Made by a program: the position numbers and the translations under genes
In this document: piece by piece, positions 44,193 through 53,402 of the stretch
Layout: each line of letters opens with the position of its first letter
Position numbering within the stretch: position 1 is the stretch's first letter
NCBI GenBank assembly: GCA_958431815.1
Contig: CAUASB010000008.1
Coordinates: 25,780-89,779 of the forward strand
Reading direction: 5' to 3'
Length of the DNA: 64,000 bases
Origin: an uncultured Eggerthella sp.
Lineage (GTDB): Bacteria; Actinomycetota; Coriobacteriia; Coriobacteriales; Eggerthellaceae
Notes under the pieces: model-generated
Told to the model about the DNA's origin: nothing
What the model saw: only the letters and a program-made list of their open reading frames with translations
Database searches by the model: none

Positions 44193-45134
44193 TTAACGAT
44201 CTTTGTAGAAGCCGTTCATCACCTTGTAGACGTCGATCTCCCACTGGCGGCGGTGGCTCTTCGCCACCGTGTCCAGGATCAGGCCCGTCACGAAGCTAAG
44301 CGCGCCGCAGCCCGCCAGCGCCAGGCTGCCCAGCATCGTGGGGATGCGCGGCACCAGGCCGGTTGCCAGGTAGTCGGCGGCCACGGGGATGCCCGCCACC
44401 ACGGCCAGGATCAGCAGCAGCAGCGCCAGCCAGCCGAAAAAGGCCAGCGGGCGGTAGTCCTTGAACAGGCTGGTGATGGCCTTCAGCACCTTGGCGCCGT
44501 CGCCGAAGGTGGAGAGCTTCGAGTAGCTGCCCTCGGGGCGGTCGCGGTAGTCGATGGGCACGTCCTCGATGCGCCAGCGCTTGTCCACCGCGTGGATGGA
44601 GATCTCGGTCTCGATCTGGAAGCCCTCGGAGAGCACCGGCATGGTCTTGACGAACACGCGGTTGAAGGCGCGGTAGCCCGTCATCACGTCGTCGAAGGCG
44701 AAGCCGTAGATCTTCTTGATCAGCCAGCGCACCAGGTCGTTGCCGAAGCCGTGGAAGGCGCGGTCGTTCTCCTCGCCGTAGCTGCCGTTGGACAGGCGGT
44801 CGCCCACCGTCATGTCGGCGCGGTCGGCGCGCAGCGGCTCCAGCAGCTCGGGCGCGGCCTCGGCCGGGTAGGTGTCGTCGCCGTCGACCATCAGGTAGTA
44901 GTCGGCCTCGATGTCGCGGAACATCGAGCGCACCACGTTGCCCTTGCCCTGGCGCCCCTCGAACTTCACGATGGCGCCGTGCTCGCGCGCGATGTCGGCG
45001 GTGCCGTCCTTGGAGTTGTTGTCGTACACGTAGATGTCGGCGTCGGGCAGGACGCGCTTGAAGTCGTCCACCACCTTGCCGATGGTCACGGCCTCGTTGT
45101 AGCAGGGTATGAGCACTGCAACCTTGTCTGCCAT
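44193..45134 (-). CDS. Family 2 glycosyltransferase with C-terminal membrane segments
   Basis: The 313-residue protein resembles polyprenol-phosphate-sugar synthases: KVAVLIPCYNEAVTIGKVVD, YVYDNNSKDGTADIA, DYYLMVDGDDTYPAEAAPEL, then two C-terminal membrane segments (LAFFGWLALLLLILAVVAGI and a second). It may make undecaprenyl-phosphate-linked sugars for extracytoplasmic glycosylation, for which a GtrA-type protein (53403) would be a natural partner. The third codon positions are almost all G or C, clearly more so than neighbouring genes, which suggests strong codon bias or transfer. ATG 45134 follows GGGAGCCC. Confidence 0.85.
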   Translation of the reverse strand: MADKVAVLIPCYNEAVTIGKVVDDFKRVLPDADIYVYDNNSKDGTADIAREHGAIVKFEGRQGKGNVVRSMFRDIEADYYLMVDGDDTYPAEAAPELLEPLRADRADMTVGDRLSNGSYGEENDRAFHGFGNDLVRWLIKKIYGFAFDDVMTGYRAFNRVFVKTMPVLSEGFQIETEISIHAVDKRWRIEDVPIDYRDRPEGSYSKLSTFGDGAKVLKAITSLFKDYRPLAFFGWLALLLLILAVVAGIPVAADYLATGLVPRIPTMLGSLALAGCGALSFVTGLILDTVAKSHRRQWEIDVYKVMNGFYKDR

Positions 45135-45218
45135 TGGGCTCCCTTTCATGCAAACAAACCGGTAAGCGCACATGCGCGGATTCTTGAATGCCGGCCAAGC
45201 GCTTCGTAGCGCTGCCAC

Positions 45219-46052
45219 CCAATACCCCTCGCGGGAAGCAACCGAAGCGCAAAGCCATAAGCTTGCTTAGTTTACTAGCTTTTTGCACCGAATTTAAGAA
45301 TTTCACCGAGCGCATATTTAAGGCTCGCAAGGCACACGCAGCATGACAACACTCGCGAACAGAGCGAGTAGTTCACAAGCGAAACGGACATCCGGAAACG
45401 CCGCAGGCGGCATCCGCGAACATGACAGACGCCCGCAAGTGCGGAGCAACTGCCTGCGGGCGCAGCATGGCCGCAGGCGGGCGTAGCATGGCAATCCTGA
45501 ACGTGGCACGACGGCCCCCGATAGCACGACCTGGCAAAAATCCCTCGAAACGTATTCTTCCCCACCAAAATTCAGTTGAAAACGGGTCTTCGTGGCAATA
45601 TCTCCGCGAAACGTATTCCAAATTTGAGTTTTGCCTTGAAAAAGAATACGTTTCGAAGGATTCCTGCCAGATTTCGTTCAAAGAGCATACATTTCGAGCG
45701 AATCTTGCCCCGAAGCGCTTCAATCCGGGCCATTTTGCCAAAAAGGAATACGTTTGGGCCAGTTTTTGCCATTCTCCAAGAAAAGCGGGGCAAAGAACAA
45801 CTGCCGAAAATGCCCGAAGCCCAAATTCGACTAGTTCGCAACGTAGGAATGAGATGCAACAGCGAGATACGGGATGGGCGAACGCCGATTGCAGGATGCC
45901 AGCACTTGCCGAAGCCCTTACCCCTTATCCAAAACTCCTAGCCCCGGCTCAACCCAGAGCGAGATCCTTGCCCAGACTCCAAGCCCCGACTTAGGCCCCG
46001 AGTCCTAACCTCATGATTCCGAGATCCCGGCTCTGGACCCCGACCCAGAAAC
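45219..46052. other. Gene-poor, lower-GC stretch of over 800 bp
   Basis: No frame here is convincing. Candidates at 45373-45741 (-), 45422-45994 (+) and 45576-45941 (+) overlap one another, lack ribosome sites and have low-complexity Arg/Phe-rich or Pro-rich products. The stretch contains the repeat cluster at 45532-45771 and a tandem GCGGGCG(C/T)AGCATGGC at 45457-45492. The last 200 bp look like degenerate repeats. Confidence 0.5.
45532..45771. repeat. Cluster of five copies of a ~27-bp motif in two orientations
   Basis: The motif GAATACGTTTCGNNGGATT, continuing NTTGCCA, occurs at 45643-45669, 45685-45710 and 45745-45771 on the plus strand and at 45532-45561 and 45593-45619 on the minus strand. 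Matching bases are 61 bp apart (minus pair) and 41 and 61 bp apart (plus copies), close to whole helical turns. No gene is associated with certainty. Confidence 0.65.
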
Positions 46053-46832
46053 CTACTTATGAGTACGATGGTCGCGATAGTTGGCTAAGTAAGTAGCGAA
46101 TTCGCTGGAAGTATCGGAATTGCCCGAGCGCCACATTTTGTGATCGATGATGGTGCTTTCGTTGCCATAATACGCATCAATGTAGGCAATAAGCCCGTCA
46201 ACTGCATCAAGCTGTGCCTCGGGGTAGCCGCCCTGCCCGCTTACGTGCACCATTTCGATGCCGATGGAATACGAGTTCATGCCGTAGTCGGTAATGCTTT
46301 TCGAAGGCGCCTTCGTGGTGCCCGCGCGGTCATCGCGCGAATCTTCCGGAACGCCGTACTGTGCATTATGTCCGGTGTCGCCGTAGCCCGCGTGGTGCGC
46401 AATGGCGTCCATCGGCACGCACTGCACGATAGATCCGTCTTTGTTCACGATGAACTGCGACGCCACCTTGTTTCCGCTGCCCTCCCACGAGCTCACGATG
46501 GAAGACGCACTGGCGTTAACTTCGGTATCGTGCAAAACGATGTACTTCTGGTACGCTGCGCCCTTTTCTCCGTGGTTGAAGTCGGCGCGATAATCCTCGG
46601 AAATATTCAGCTTGGCACGCAATTCATCGGCGGTGGGCACCGCAGCTTCGGCGGAACCCGATGCGGAACTATCCCCCCGCCCATCGGCGGACTCGCTATC
46701 AGAAGAAGACACGCCGGCATCGTTCACCTGCAGTTGCGAATGATCGGGCTCCTGCTGCTGCGGCGCAGCACACCCAGCAAAGGAAAAGGCACACGCCGCC
46801 GCGGCAGCTATCCCTACTATCTTCTTCAGCAT
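46053..46832 (-). CDS. N-acetylmuramoyl-L-alanine amidase-fold lipoprotein
   Basis: This 259-residue protein has a lipoprotein signal (MLKKIVGIAAAAACAFSFAG then Cys), a short Ser/Glu-rich linker and an amidase_2/PGRP domain. YIVLHDTEVNASAS gives the first Zn-binding His, IAHHAGYGDTGHNAQYG the central loop and STIIDHKMWRSG a later His. It probably cleaves the amide bond between MurNAc and the stem peptide at the outer face of the membrane. ATG 46832 was chosen as the lipoprotein start; an open frame continues to 46982 without signal features. Confidence 0.85.
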   Translation of the reverse strand: MLKKIVGIAAAAACAFSFAGCAAPQQQEPDHSQLQVNDAGVSSSDSESADGRGDSSASGSAEAAVPTADELRAKLNISEDYRADFNHGEKGAAYQKYIVLHDTEVNASASSIVSSWEGSGNKVASQFIVNKDGSIVQCVPMDAIAHHAGYGDTGHNAQYGVPEDSRDDRAGTTKAPSKSITDYGMNSYSIGIEMVHVSGQGGYPEAQLDAVDGLIAYIDAYYGNESTIIDHKMWRSGNSDTSSEFATYLANYRDHRTHK

Positions 46833-47031
46833 GAAACTTTTCCCTTCTTGTTGCGCATTCGCCGTGGCCGGCGGGTTTGCATCCTTACCAACCAGGTTGC
46901 CCCTGCCCGATGAGGTTGATTCGATGGGAATGGCTGCACCCAGCACAGCTACAAGCGCACCCAAGCAAAACGAGCCCGGCACGCCGCAAAAGCAACATAC
47001 CAGGCTCGCATCATATCAAATGGCTTAGCGC

Positions 47032-48165
47032 TTAGCGCAGGTCAACGCCAAGTTCGTCCTTCACCAGGTCGAACGCAGCGTCGATGGCCTTGTCCATGTC
47101 GTAGTACTTGTATCCACCCAAGCGACCGGCAAACACCACGTTGCCTTCCTGTTTGGCAAGCTCAACGTACTTTTCGTACAGGGCACTGTTGCGCTCATCG
47201 TTCAGCGGGTAATACGGCTCGTCGCCGCGCTCCCAGTTCGCGGGATATTCGCGCGTGATGATGGTGGTAGGCTGCGTGCCGTACTCGAAGTGCTTGTGCT
47301 CGATGATGCGCGTGAACGGCACTTCGCGCTCGGTGTAGTTAACCACCGCGTTGCCCTGCCAATTCTCGCATTCGATGCGCTCGGACTCGAAGCGCAGGGA
47401 ACGATACTCAAGCGCGCCCAGCTGGTAGTCGAAGTATGCGTCGATGGTGCCGCAGTAAATAACGCGGTCGGCAATGCCTTCGTTTTCAGCGACGAAATCG
47501 CGGTACTCGGTGTTCAGCAGAATCTCGGTTTCGCCGAACATGCGCTGAACCATGGCCGTGTAGCCACCCATGGGAATGCCCTGCCAACGGTCGTTGAAGT
47601 AGTTGTTGTCGTAGATGAAGCGCACCGGCAAGCGCTTGATGATGGAAGCAGGCAGCTCGGTGCAGCTTTTGCCCCACTGCTTTTCGGTGTAGCCCTTGAT
47701 CAGCTTTTCGAACACGTCTTTGCCGATAAGCGAAAGCGCCTGTTCCTCCAGGTTGGAAGGTTCGCCTTCGCCAATCTGCTCGGCTGCTTCCTGCTTCTGG
47801 CGCTCGATGATTTCCTTTGCTTCGGCGGGCGTGGTGATGCCCCACATCTTCGAGAAGGTGTTCATGTTGAAGGGCAGGTTGTACAGCTCGTCCTTGTAGC
47901 GGGCAACGGGGCTGTTCACGTAATTGTTGAACTCGGCGAACTGGTTTACGTACTCCCAAACGGGACGAAGCGAGGTGTGGAAGATGTGGGCACCGTACTT
48001 GTGCACGTTGATGCCGTCGATTTCTTCCGTGTAGATGTTGCCTGCGATATGGTCGCGGCGGTCGATAACCAAGCAGGTTTTGCCGATCTTGGCAGCTTCA
48101 TGAGCAAAAACGGCGCTCGTGATGCCGGCGCCAACGATCAGGTAGTCGTAATGGTCGCGCTGCAT
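47032..48165 (-). CDS. glf: UDP-galactopyranose mutase
   Basis: This 377-residue flavoenzyme interconverts UDP-galactopyranose and UDP-galactofuranose. It has the FAD motif YLIVGAGITSAVFAHEAAKI, DRRDHIAGNIYTEEIDGINV, HKYGAHIFHTS and YTEKQWG, all standard for Glf. Its presence implies galactofuranose in a surface glycan, although it is about 30 kb from the main glycan operon. The start at ATG 48165 is clear. Confidence 0.95.
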   Translation of the reverse strand: MQRDHYDYLIVGAGITSAVFAHEAAKIGKTCLVIDRRDHIAGNIYTEEIDGINVHKYGAHIFHTSLRPVWEYVNQFAEFNNYVNSPVARYKDELYNLPFNMNTFSKMWGITTPAEAKEIIERQKQEAAEQIGEGEPSNLEEQALSLIGKDVFEKLIKGYTEKQWGKSCTELPASIIKRLPVRFIYDNNYFNDRWQGIPMGGYTAMVQRMFGETEILLNTEYRDFVAENEGIADRVIYCGTIDAYFDYQLGALEYRSLRFESERIECENWQGNAVVNYTEREVPFTRIIEHKHFEYGTQPTTIITREYPANWERGDEPYYPLNDERNSALYEKYVELAKQEGNVVFAGRLGGYKYYDMDKAIDAAFDLVKDELGVDLR

Positions 48166-48299
48166 GCCATGCCTTTCTGTGTGGAGCGTTTCAGCCAGCC
48201 GAAAAGCCAGCCATTCTAGTCTGTTTCGAAATGCACCCTACAGGCGCACTGCTCTTTATTCTAGACCATGCCGCCCCGCTATCGAGATTCGGACCCAAT

Positions 48300-48510
48300 A
48301 AAAAAACGCCCGCAAGGGCGTTAACGAAACTCAGGGCATGCGCCAGTAAGTCAGCGAGCGGGATTCCGACGAGTGCAGGGGAAGCGAAAAGCCCGGGACA
48401 TTGGCCTTCGCGCCATGCCCCGGGCTTTGAAATTTCCCTGTGCCGTCAGAATCCCGCGCAGCGTCAGGTCGCTTCTTACGTACGTTGCGCTGATCGTAGA
48501 TCAGCGCAAC
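48300..48510 (-). repeat. Structured 3'-end element, copy E3
   Basis: Three nt after the uspA stop, GTTGCGCTGATC-N3-GATCAGCGCAAC (48484-48510) forms a 12-bp hairpin. The conserved block (48438-48467, GCTGCGCGGGATTCTGACGG), inner hairpin AAAGCCCGGG/CCCGGGCTTT and closing block (CTGCACTCGTCGGAATCCCG) follow. It ends with terminator AACGCCC-TTGC-GGGCGTT and T7 (48300-48322). It shares its 3' half closely with E4. Confidence 0.65.
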
Positions 48511-48513
48511 TGC

Positions 48514-48954
48514 CTAGTCCTGCTTTACTACCAGAACGTCGCAACGCAGGTTGCGGATCAGGTAGGTGGAAACGCTGCCAACGAACACGTAGGTGATGTT
48601 CGAAAGGCCGCGCTCGCCGCAGATTACCAGCTCGGGCTCGAACGGCTTGATCATCAGGTTGTGGATGGTTTCCTGAATGCGGCCAACCTTAACAACAACC
48701 TCAACGGAAGGAATATCCGGATCTTCTTCGGCGGCCTTCAACGTGTCGCCCAAAGAATCAACCAAGCGCTTGCGTACCGTTTCGGCAAGTTCCTTGTAGT
48801 CGGTGCCCGTCAGCGAATCGGGAACTGAATCTACTACATGGCCGAACATCAATTCCGCGTGGTTGAGCTTGGCAATCTGAATTGCGCGCTCGGCAACTTC
48901 CATCTGAGTGCTGCCGCCATCGAGTGCTGCAAATACGCGCCTGTACTGCTTCAT
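48514..48954 (-). CDS. Universal stress protein (UspA family)
   Basis: This 146-residue protein has RRVFAALDGGSTQMEVAERA, HAELMFGHVVDS and VICGERGLSNITYVFVGSVS, continuing to the end of the domain. The G-x2-G-x9-G(S/T) nucleotide-binding pattern is only partly kept, so ATP binding is uncertain. Start ATG 48954 has AAAGGGGAAAGAGGG upstream. It is solitary and is followed by structured element E3. Confidence 0.9.
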   Translation of the reverse strand: MKQYRRVFAALDGGSTQMEVAERAIQIAKLNHAELMFGHVVDSVPDSLTGTDYKELAETVRKRLVDSLGDTLKAAEEDPDIPSVEVVVKVGRIQETIHNLMIKPFEPELVICGERGLSNITYVFVGSVSTYLIRNLRCDVLVVKQD

Positions 48955-49092
48955 TGCTCTCGCCCCTCTTTCCCCTTTACCTCCTGGTAAAGGCCCCAGT
49001 ATCGAAGCGCCCCTGCGCCTCGCTTATTGTCTTTCTTTATTCTAGCAGGATACGCCCGTGAAATCGCCACAATGATGTAACACGTTCATTCA

Positions 49093-49108
49093 TGTTTCCC
49101 GTGAAACA
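49093..49108. other. parS-like centromere site
   Basis: TGTTTCCCGTGAAACA differs at one position from the widely conserved ParB-binding consensus TGTTNCACGTGAAACA. It is intergenic, between the stress protein and the RND exporter. parS sites usually cluster near the replication origin, but no origin genes are in this window. Confidence 0.5.
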
Positions 49109-49128
49109 TTTCAAGAAAAAGTAGCAAC

Positions 49129-49166
49129 AAAAAAGCTGGCCCTGAGGAATTCCCCCCAGAGCCAGC
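49129..49166 (-). terminator. Intrinsic terminator of the RND exporter gene
   Basis: On the minus strand GCTGGCTCTG pairs with CAGGGCCAGC (with a bulge) and is followed by six T (49129-49134). Confidence 0.75.
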
Positions 49167-49231
49167 CTTTACTCAAATATGCAGCAGCTCGAAACCCGCC
49201 AGCAGCAATCCCGTCGCAAAGCGGAGCCCGC

Positions 49232-52200
49232 CTATTTACGACGGCCGAAGCGCTTCTTGCGATGCCTGCCCGAAGGCCCGCCCGCTGCCGTATCGAAGCG
49301 CTCCGCATGGGCCGCGTCCGCAGAACCGGCAGCACCCGTTGCGCTCGCAGCATCCGCCGAACCCGCATCAGCGCCGCCAGCCGCAGCACCAGCCACCGCA
49401 GGCGTATCGATCAGGGCATGAGCACCACGCAAATCCGCAAGATACGCCTGGGCATCGCCCGGATCGTCGTCGATAGCTTCATCGCCCAAATCAACCTCGC
49501 GCGGAACACGGCGGTACAGGATGTCGTACATAACCGGCACCACGTACAGCGTCATGAACGTTGCGTACAGCAAGCCGCCAACCACAACCACGGCCATACC
49601 ACGCTGCATCGAAGCGCCCACCGCATCGCTGAACACCATGGGCAGCATGGCGAAGATGGTGGTGATGGCCGTCATCATAATGGGGCGCATACGCGTGCGG
49701 CCCGCAGCCACCAGTGCATCGTGCTTGCCAAGCCCGCCGCGACGCAGCTGGTTCACGTAGTCCACGAACACGATGCCGTTGTTCACGACCGTGCCCATAA
49801 GCACCGCGAAGCCCAGAAGCGAAAGCATGCTCAGCTGCTCGCCCGCTGCCACCAGGCCGAACAGACCACCGGTAAACGCCAGCGGCACCGTAAGGATAAC
49901 GATAAGCGGCGAAAGCAGGCTCTGGAACTGCGCCACCATAACCAGATAGATAAGTACGAAACCCAAAATCAGCAGCAGCGCCATCTGGGAAAGCATCGTA
50001 TTAATGTTCTCCAGCTCGCCGCCGGTCTGGATGGTGTAGCCCTCGGGCAGCTGGTAGGCGTCCAGCTTGGTTTGCAAGTCGCGCGACAGAAGCGCGTTGT
50101 TGTAGCCATCTTCCACGTCGGCCTTCACGGTAATAGCGCGCGTGCCGTCCATATGGGTAATGGTGTTGGCGGCAACGCCCTTTTCCACCGTGGCGAATTC
50201 GGAAAGCTTATGCGTGGTGGTGTCGCCCGTCTGCTGATTGGTGATGTCGATCTCGGTGTCCAGCAGGTTATCGGCCGTGATGGGGTTCGTCTCGTCCACA
50301 ACCGAAACGTCCATCTTGGTGCCGTCGAGCGTCATCGATGTTGCCTTGCTACTGGTAGAAAGCTTCTTCGACAGGTCGCTGTACAGCTGCGCCACCGTAT
50401 AGCCGTCTTTCGTCAGCTTGTCGCGATCCACCACCAAGTGCAGTTCGGTAGCGGCGTCCTCCATGCCGTTCTCGATTTCGGTGTAGCCTTCCACCTGGCC
50501 AACGATACCCATCACATCTTCACTGATGCGCACCAGCTCGTCCTGGTCGGGGCCTTCAATCTGCAGCGAAAGACCGCTGCCCGTCATAGAGCTCATTGCC
50601 TCGGAAGAGGAAGCGTCGGTAATAACCTCGCAGTTCAAATCGGCCGTCTGCTGTTGCAGCTGGTCAAGGATCGATTTCACCTGGCCTTCTGTGGTAACCG
50701 AATCGCTGGTTTGCACGTAGAAGGTGAACATCTGATGCATGGCATCGTTGTTGCTGTTGCTGGAAACGTCCGAAGACATCATCGAAACCGTGGAAGTGCC
50801 GTCCATGGCGCCCACGAATTCCACACCGTCGATGCCCATCGCAATGTCCATGATCTTGTCGGCCGTGGCGTACGCCGTATCTTTGTCGGTGCCGTCGGGC
50901 ATGTTCACCGTCACGTGCGCCGTCTTCGACGTCATGGAAGGAACCATGGTAATGCCCATGTTCACCACGCCCACCACGGCAACCGCCAAAAGAGCCACGG
51001 AAGCAACCAGCGGAATGGCCTTATGGCGCAGGAAGAACGCCAGCGAATGAGCGTACTTGGTTTGCAACGTTTCAAACCAGTTGTTGCGGCGCGGAACGTA
51101 GTTCTTGAACAGGAACGAAGAAGCCGCGGGCACCATGGTAAGCGCAATCAGAAGCGAAGCCGTAAGCACGTAGGCGATGGTCAGCGCGAAGGGCAGCATC
51201 ATCTGGTTCACCATGCCCGTGGTGAACACAATGGGCAGGAACACACAGATGGTGGTAAGCGTGGAAGCAATTACCGCGCCGGAAATCTGCTTGGCGCCCT
51301 GAACGGCCGCACGCGCCGGCGCAATGCCGCGACTGCGCAGGCGATAGATGTTTTCCAACACAACGATGGAATTGTCTACCAGCATGCCGATGGCAATGGA
51401 AATGCCACCCAGCGACATGATGTTCAGCGTGATGCCCGAGAAGTACATAACCACCAGCGCGCACAGCACCGAGAACGGGATGCTGAACGCCATGATAAGC
51501 GTGGGGCGCCAATCGCGCAGGAAGATGATCAGTACCACAACCGCCAGCAGCGCGCCCAATACCAGCGACTGCAGAATGGAATTGATGTACAGCGCAATGT
51601 AGGAGCCCTGGTCGCTTACCACGGTAAGGTGCAGACCGGGGTTCGCCTTCTCCAAATCTGCCAAAGCAGCCTGCGCCGCATTGGAAACGTCGCTCGTGGA
51701 AGCGGTGGAATTCTTGAAGATGGAAAGCAGCACACCGTCTTTGTTGTTGATGCGCATGTACTGGTCGCCCACGTTGTCTACCGTGGTGATGTCAGCAACA
51801 TCGGCCAGGCGGATTTCACCCACGCCGTCAACGTCAGCCAGCAAAAGCGAACGCAAATCGGAAAGCGAGGTGAGGTTGTCGCCTACGCGCAGCAGCCACT
51901 GGTCGTCCGAGCCGCTGTCCAAATAGCCTGCCGGCATCGAGAAGTTCTGCGCCTTGATGATGCCCGCCAAGGTTTCCTTGTCTACCAGCGTGTTGATGTT
52001 GGCCTTCGAAATGGCCTGCTCGCGCGAGCTTTCGTACTGCGAACGGGCATCGGCAAGCTGCTGTTTGTTGGAATCGATGGTCTGCTGGGCGCTGGACAGC
52101 TGCGCGCTTGCGCTGCCGAACTGGGTGGCCGCCGTGATGGAACCCGCGTTCACCTGGGAAAGCTGATCTTGATAGGTGGTAAGTTCGGTGGTTGCCGCCT

Positions 52201-53092
52201 GCACCTGCTGGGAAAGCTGGGCAATCTGGGCCTGAACCTCGGGGCTGGCGCCGTTGGGGTCAACCGCCTTCAGGGCCGCAACCTGCGCCTGCAGGGCGGT
52301 AAGCTCGCTGGTTTTGCCGGAAATGGCCAACGTCAAGCCCGAGCTTGCCTGACCCAGCTGGTCGGACGTTTCCTTCTGCTGCTGCTCAAGCGCGCTCTTC
52401 TGGGTATTCAGCTGGTCTTCCGCGTCGGCAAGCTTCGCCTCGCCTTCGTCAATGCTCTTCTTGGCGTCGTAGAGCTGCGAGTTTACGCTGGCCAGAAGCT
52501 TGTTGTTGATGTCTTCGATCTTGCTGTCGGAAAGGCGCACTTCAACCGACTGCTCGGCCGAGCCCACCGTGGAAACGTCGGCAACGCCGTTCACGCGTTC
52601 CAGCTCGGGAATCGCCTTGTCGTTTACCAGCTGGGAGGTTTCGTAGATGTCGTGGTCGTCGTAGGAAGCGGCAACGTATAGCGTTGCCATCATGTCCATG
52701 CTGATTTCCATGTAGTTGGGACTGCCCGCGGTTTCCGGCAGTTGCGACGAAACTTCGTTCACCGCCGAAGACGCCTTTACCATGGCGGAATCCATGTCGG
52801 TGCCGTCTTCGAATTCGAGGAACACCATGGAATAGTTGTCGGCGCTCTGGCTTTGCACCGAGGAAACGCCGCTTACTTTGGAAAGCGAGCCTTCCAGAAC
52901 ATCGGTCACTTCCGATTCGACCTTTTCGGCGCTGGCGCCTGGGTCGGTTGTGATAACCGCCAGATACGGTAAGTCCATATCGGGCATCAGGTCGGTTTTC
53001 ATCTTGGTTACCGAAACACCACCCAGAATAAGGATGATGATCACCGCAACCGTGATGATATACGGCTTCTTAACGCTAAAGCGACTGAGCAC
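49232..53092 (-). CDS. RND family exporter with a coiled-coil insertion
   Basis: This 1286-residue protein is an AcrB/SwrC-type RND transporter. It has an N-terminal membrane helix, a first porter region, a helix block beginning ALYINSILQSLVLGALLAVV, a second porter region, and a last helix block with LGKHDALVAAGRTRMRPIMM. It exports small molecules or lipids using the proton gradient. Residues 200-368 are an inserted Gln/Ala-rich coiled coil resembling membrane-fusion-protein hairpins; standard 1040-residue RND pumps lack it. No separate adaptor gene is adjacent. The C-terminal 80 residues are low complexity and basic. GTG 53092 follows GGGAG. Confidence 0.9.
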   Translation of the reverse strand: MLSRFSVKKPYIITVAVIIILILGGVSVTKMKTDLMPDMDLPYLAVITTDPGASAEKVESEVTDVLEGSLSKVSGVSSVQSQSADNYSMVFLEFEDGTDMDSAMVKASSAVNEVSSQLPETAGSPNYMEISMDMMATLYVAASYDDHDIYETSQLVNDKAIPELERVNGVADVSTVGSAEQSVEVRLSDSKIEDINNKLLASVNSQLYDAKKSIDEGEAKLADAEDQLNTQKSALEQQQKETSDQLGQASSGLTLAISGKTSELTALQAQVAALKAVDPNGASPEVQAQIAQLSQQVQAATTELTTYQDQLSQVNAGSITAATQFGSASAQLSSAQQTIDSNKQQLADARSQYESSREQAISKANINTLVDKETLAGIIKAQNFSMPAGYLDSGSDDQWLLRVGDNLTSLSDLRSLLLADVDGVGEIRLADVADITTVDNVGDQYMRINNKDGVLLSIFKNSTASTSDVSNAAQAALADLEKANPGLHLTVVSDQGSYIALYINSILQSLVLGALLAVVVLIIFLRDWRPTLIMAFSIPFSVLCALVVMYFSGITLNIMSLGGISIAIGMLVDNSIVVLENIYRLRSRGIAPARAAVQGAKQISGAVIASTLTTICVFLPIVFTTGMVNQMMLPFALTIAYVLTASLLIALTMVPAASSFLFKNYVPRRNNWFETLQTKYAHSLAFFLRHKAIPLVASVALLAVAVVGVVNMGITMVPSMTSKTAHVTVNMPDGTDKDTAYATADKIMDIAMGIDGVEFVGAMDGTSTVSMMSSDVSSNSNNDAMHQMFTFYVQTSDSVTTEGQVKSILDQLQQQTADLNCEVITDASSSEAMSSMTGSGLSLQIEGPDQDELVRISEDVMGIVGQVEGYTEIENGMEDAATELHLVVDRDKLTKDGYTVAQLYSDLSKKLSTSSKATSMTLDGTKMDVSVVDETNPITADNLLDTEIDITNQQTGDTTTHKLSEFATVEKGVAANTITHMDGTRAITVKADVEDGYNNALLSRDLQTKLDAYQLPEGYTIQTGGELENINTMLSQMALLLILGFVLIYLVMVAQFQSLLSPLIVILTVPLAFTGGLFGLVAAGEQLSMLSLLGFAVLMGTVVNNGIVFVDYVNQLRRGGLGKHDALVAAGRTRMRPIMMTAITTIFAMLPMVFSDAVGASMQRGMAVVVVGGLLYATFMTLYVVPVMYDILYRRVPREVDLGDEAIDDDPGDAQAYLADLRGAHALIDTPAVAGAAAGGADAGSADAASATGAAGSADAAHAERFDTAAGGPSGRHRKKRFGRRK

Positions 53093-53302
53093 AGCAACTC
53101 CCTTGGTAGTGCAAATAAGGTAGGTTTGGGGTATGTGCCGAGCGGAGCTTGCGGCCCCTATTCGATTTATTACACAAACAGTTGGATTTTATCCCGCAAC
53201 GCCAGTTAAACGGAGAAAGTTTCCGCGAACAAACTCCCCTCCACGCCGAATACACACCATCGCACGCAAAAACCCAACACGCCACCCTGCTTGTTGCAAA
53301 CC
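53093..53302. other. Divergent intergenic region upstream of the RND exporter
   Basis: AT-rich sequence at 53160-53200 (for example TAATAAAT on the minus strand) may hold the exporter promoter. No gene is visible. Confidence 0.3.
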
Positions 53303-53331
53303 GACAAAATAGGGACAGTCCCCATTTTGTC
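53303..53331. repeat. 14-bp palindrome, GGGAC-A-GTCCC core (family R, copy 6)
   Basis: GACAAAATAGGGAC (53303-53316) pairs with GTCCCCATTTTGTC (53318-53331) with one mismatch around a single A. It lies about 70 bp before the GtrA-like gene. Confidence 0.8.
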
Positions 53332-53402
53332 ATCGCTCTGCGCTACGCGTTGGTTTTGCGAAGAAAACGGCCGGCCCGCCTTTCTTGCCTATCATCAAAG
53401 CC

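Noticed and set aside
45532..45771. CRISPR-like array
   Set aside because: The motif copies are in both orientations, imperfect and unevenly spaced, with no cas genes anywhere in the window.
45373..45994. Overlapping frames in the gene-poor stretch
   Set aside because: Three frames on both strands compete over the same repeats, none has a ribosome site, and composition is odd; the DNA repeats explain the peptide periodicity.
48300..48510. Integron attC-like cassette site
   Set aside because: The 3'-gene position and palindromic form are similar, but consensus core sites are not convincingly present and no integrase is seen.
49262..52681. 1139-codon open frame on the plus strand
   Set aside because: It is antisense to the RND exporter, has no ribosome site and its product is His/Arg-rich without domains; it reflects G/C-rich third positions of the real gene.
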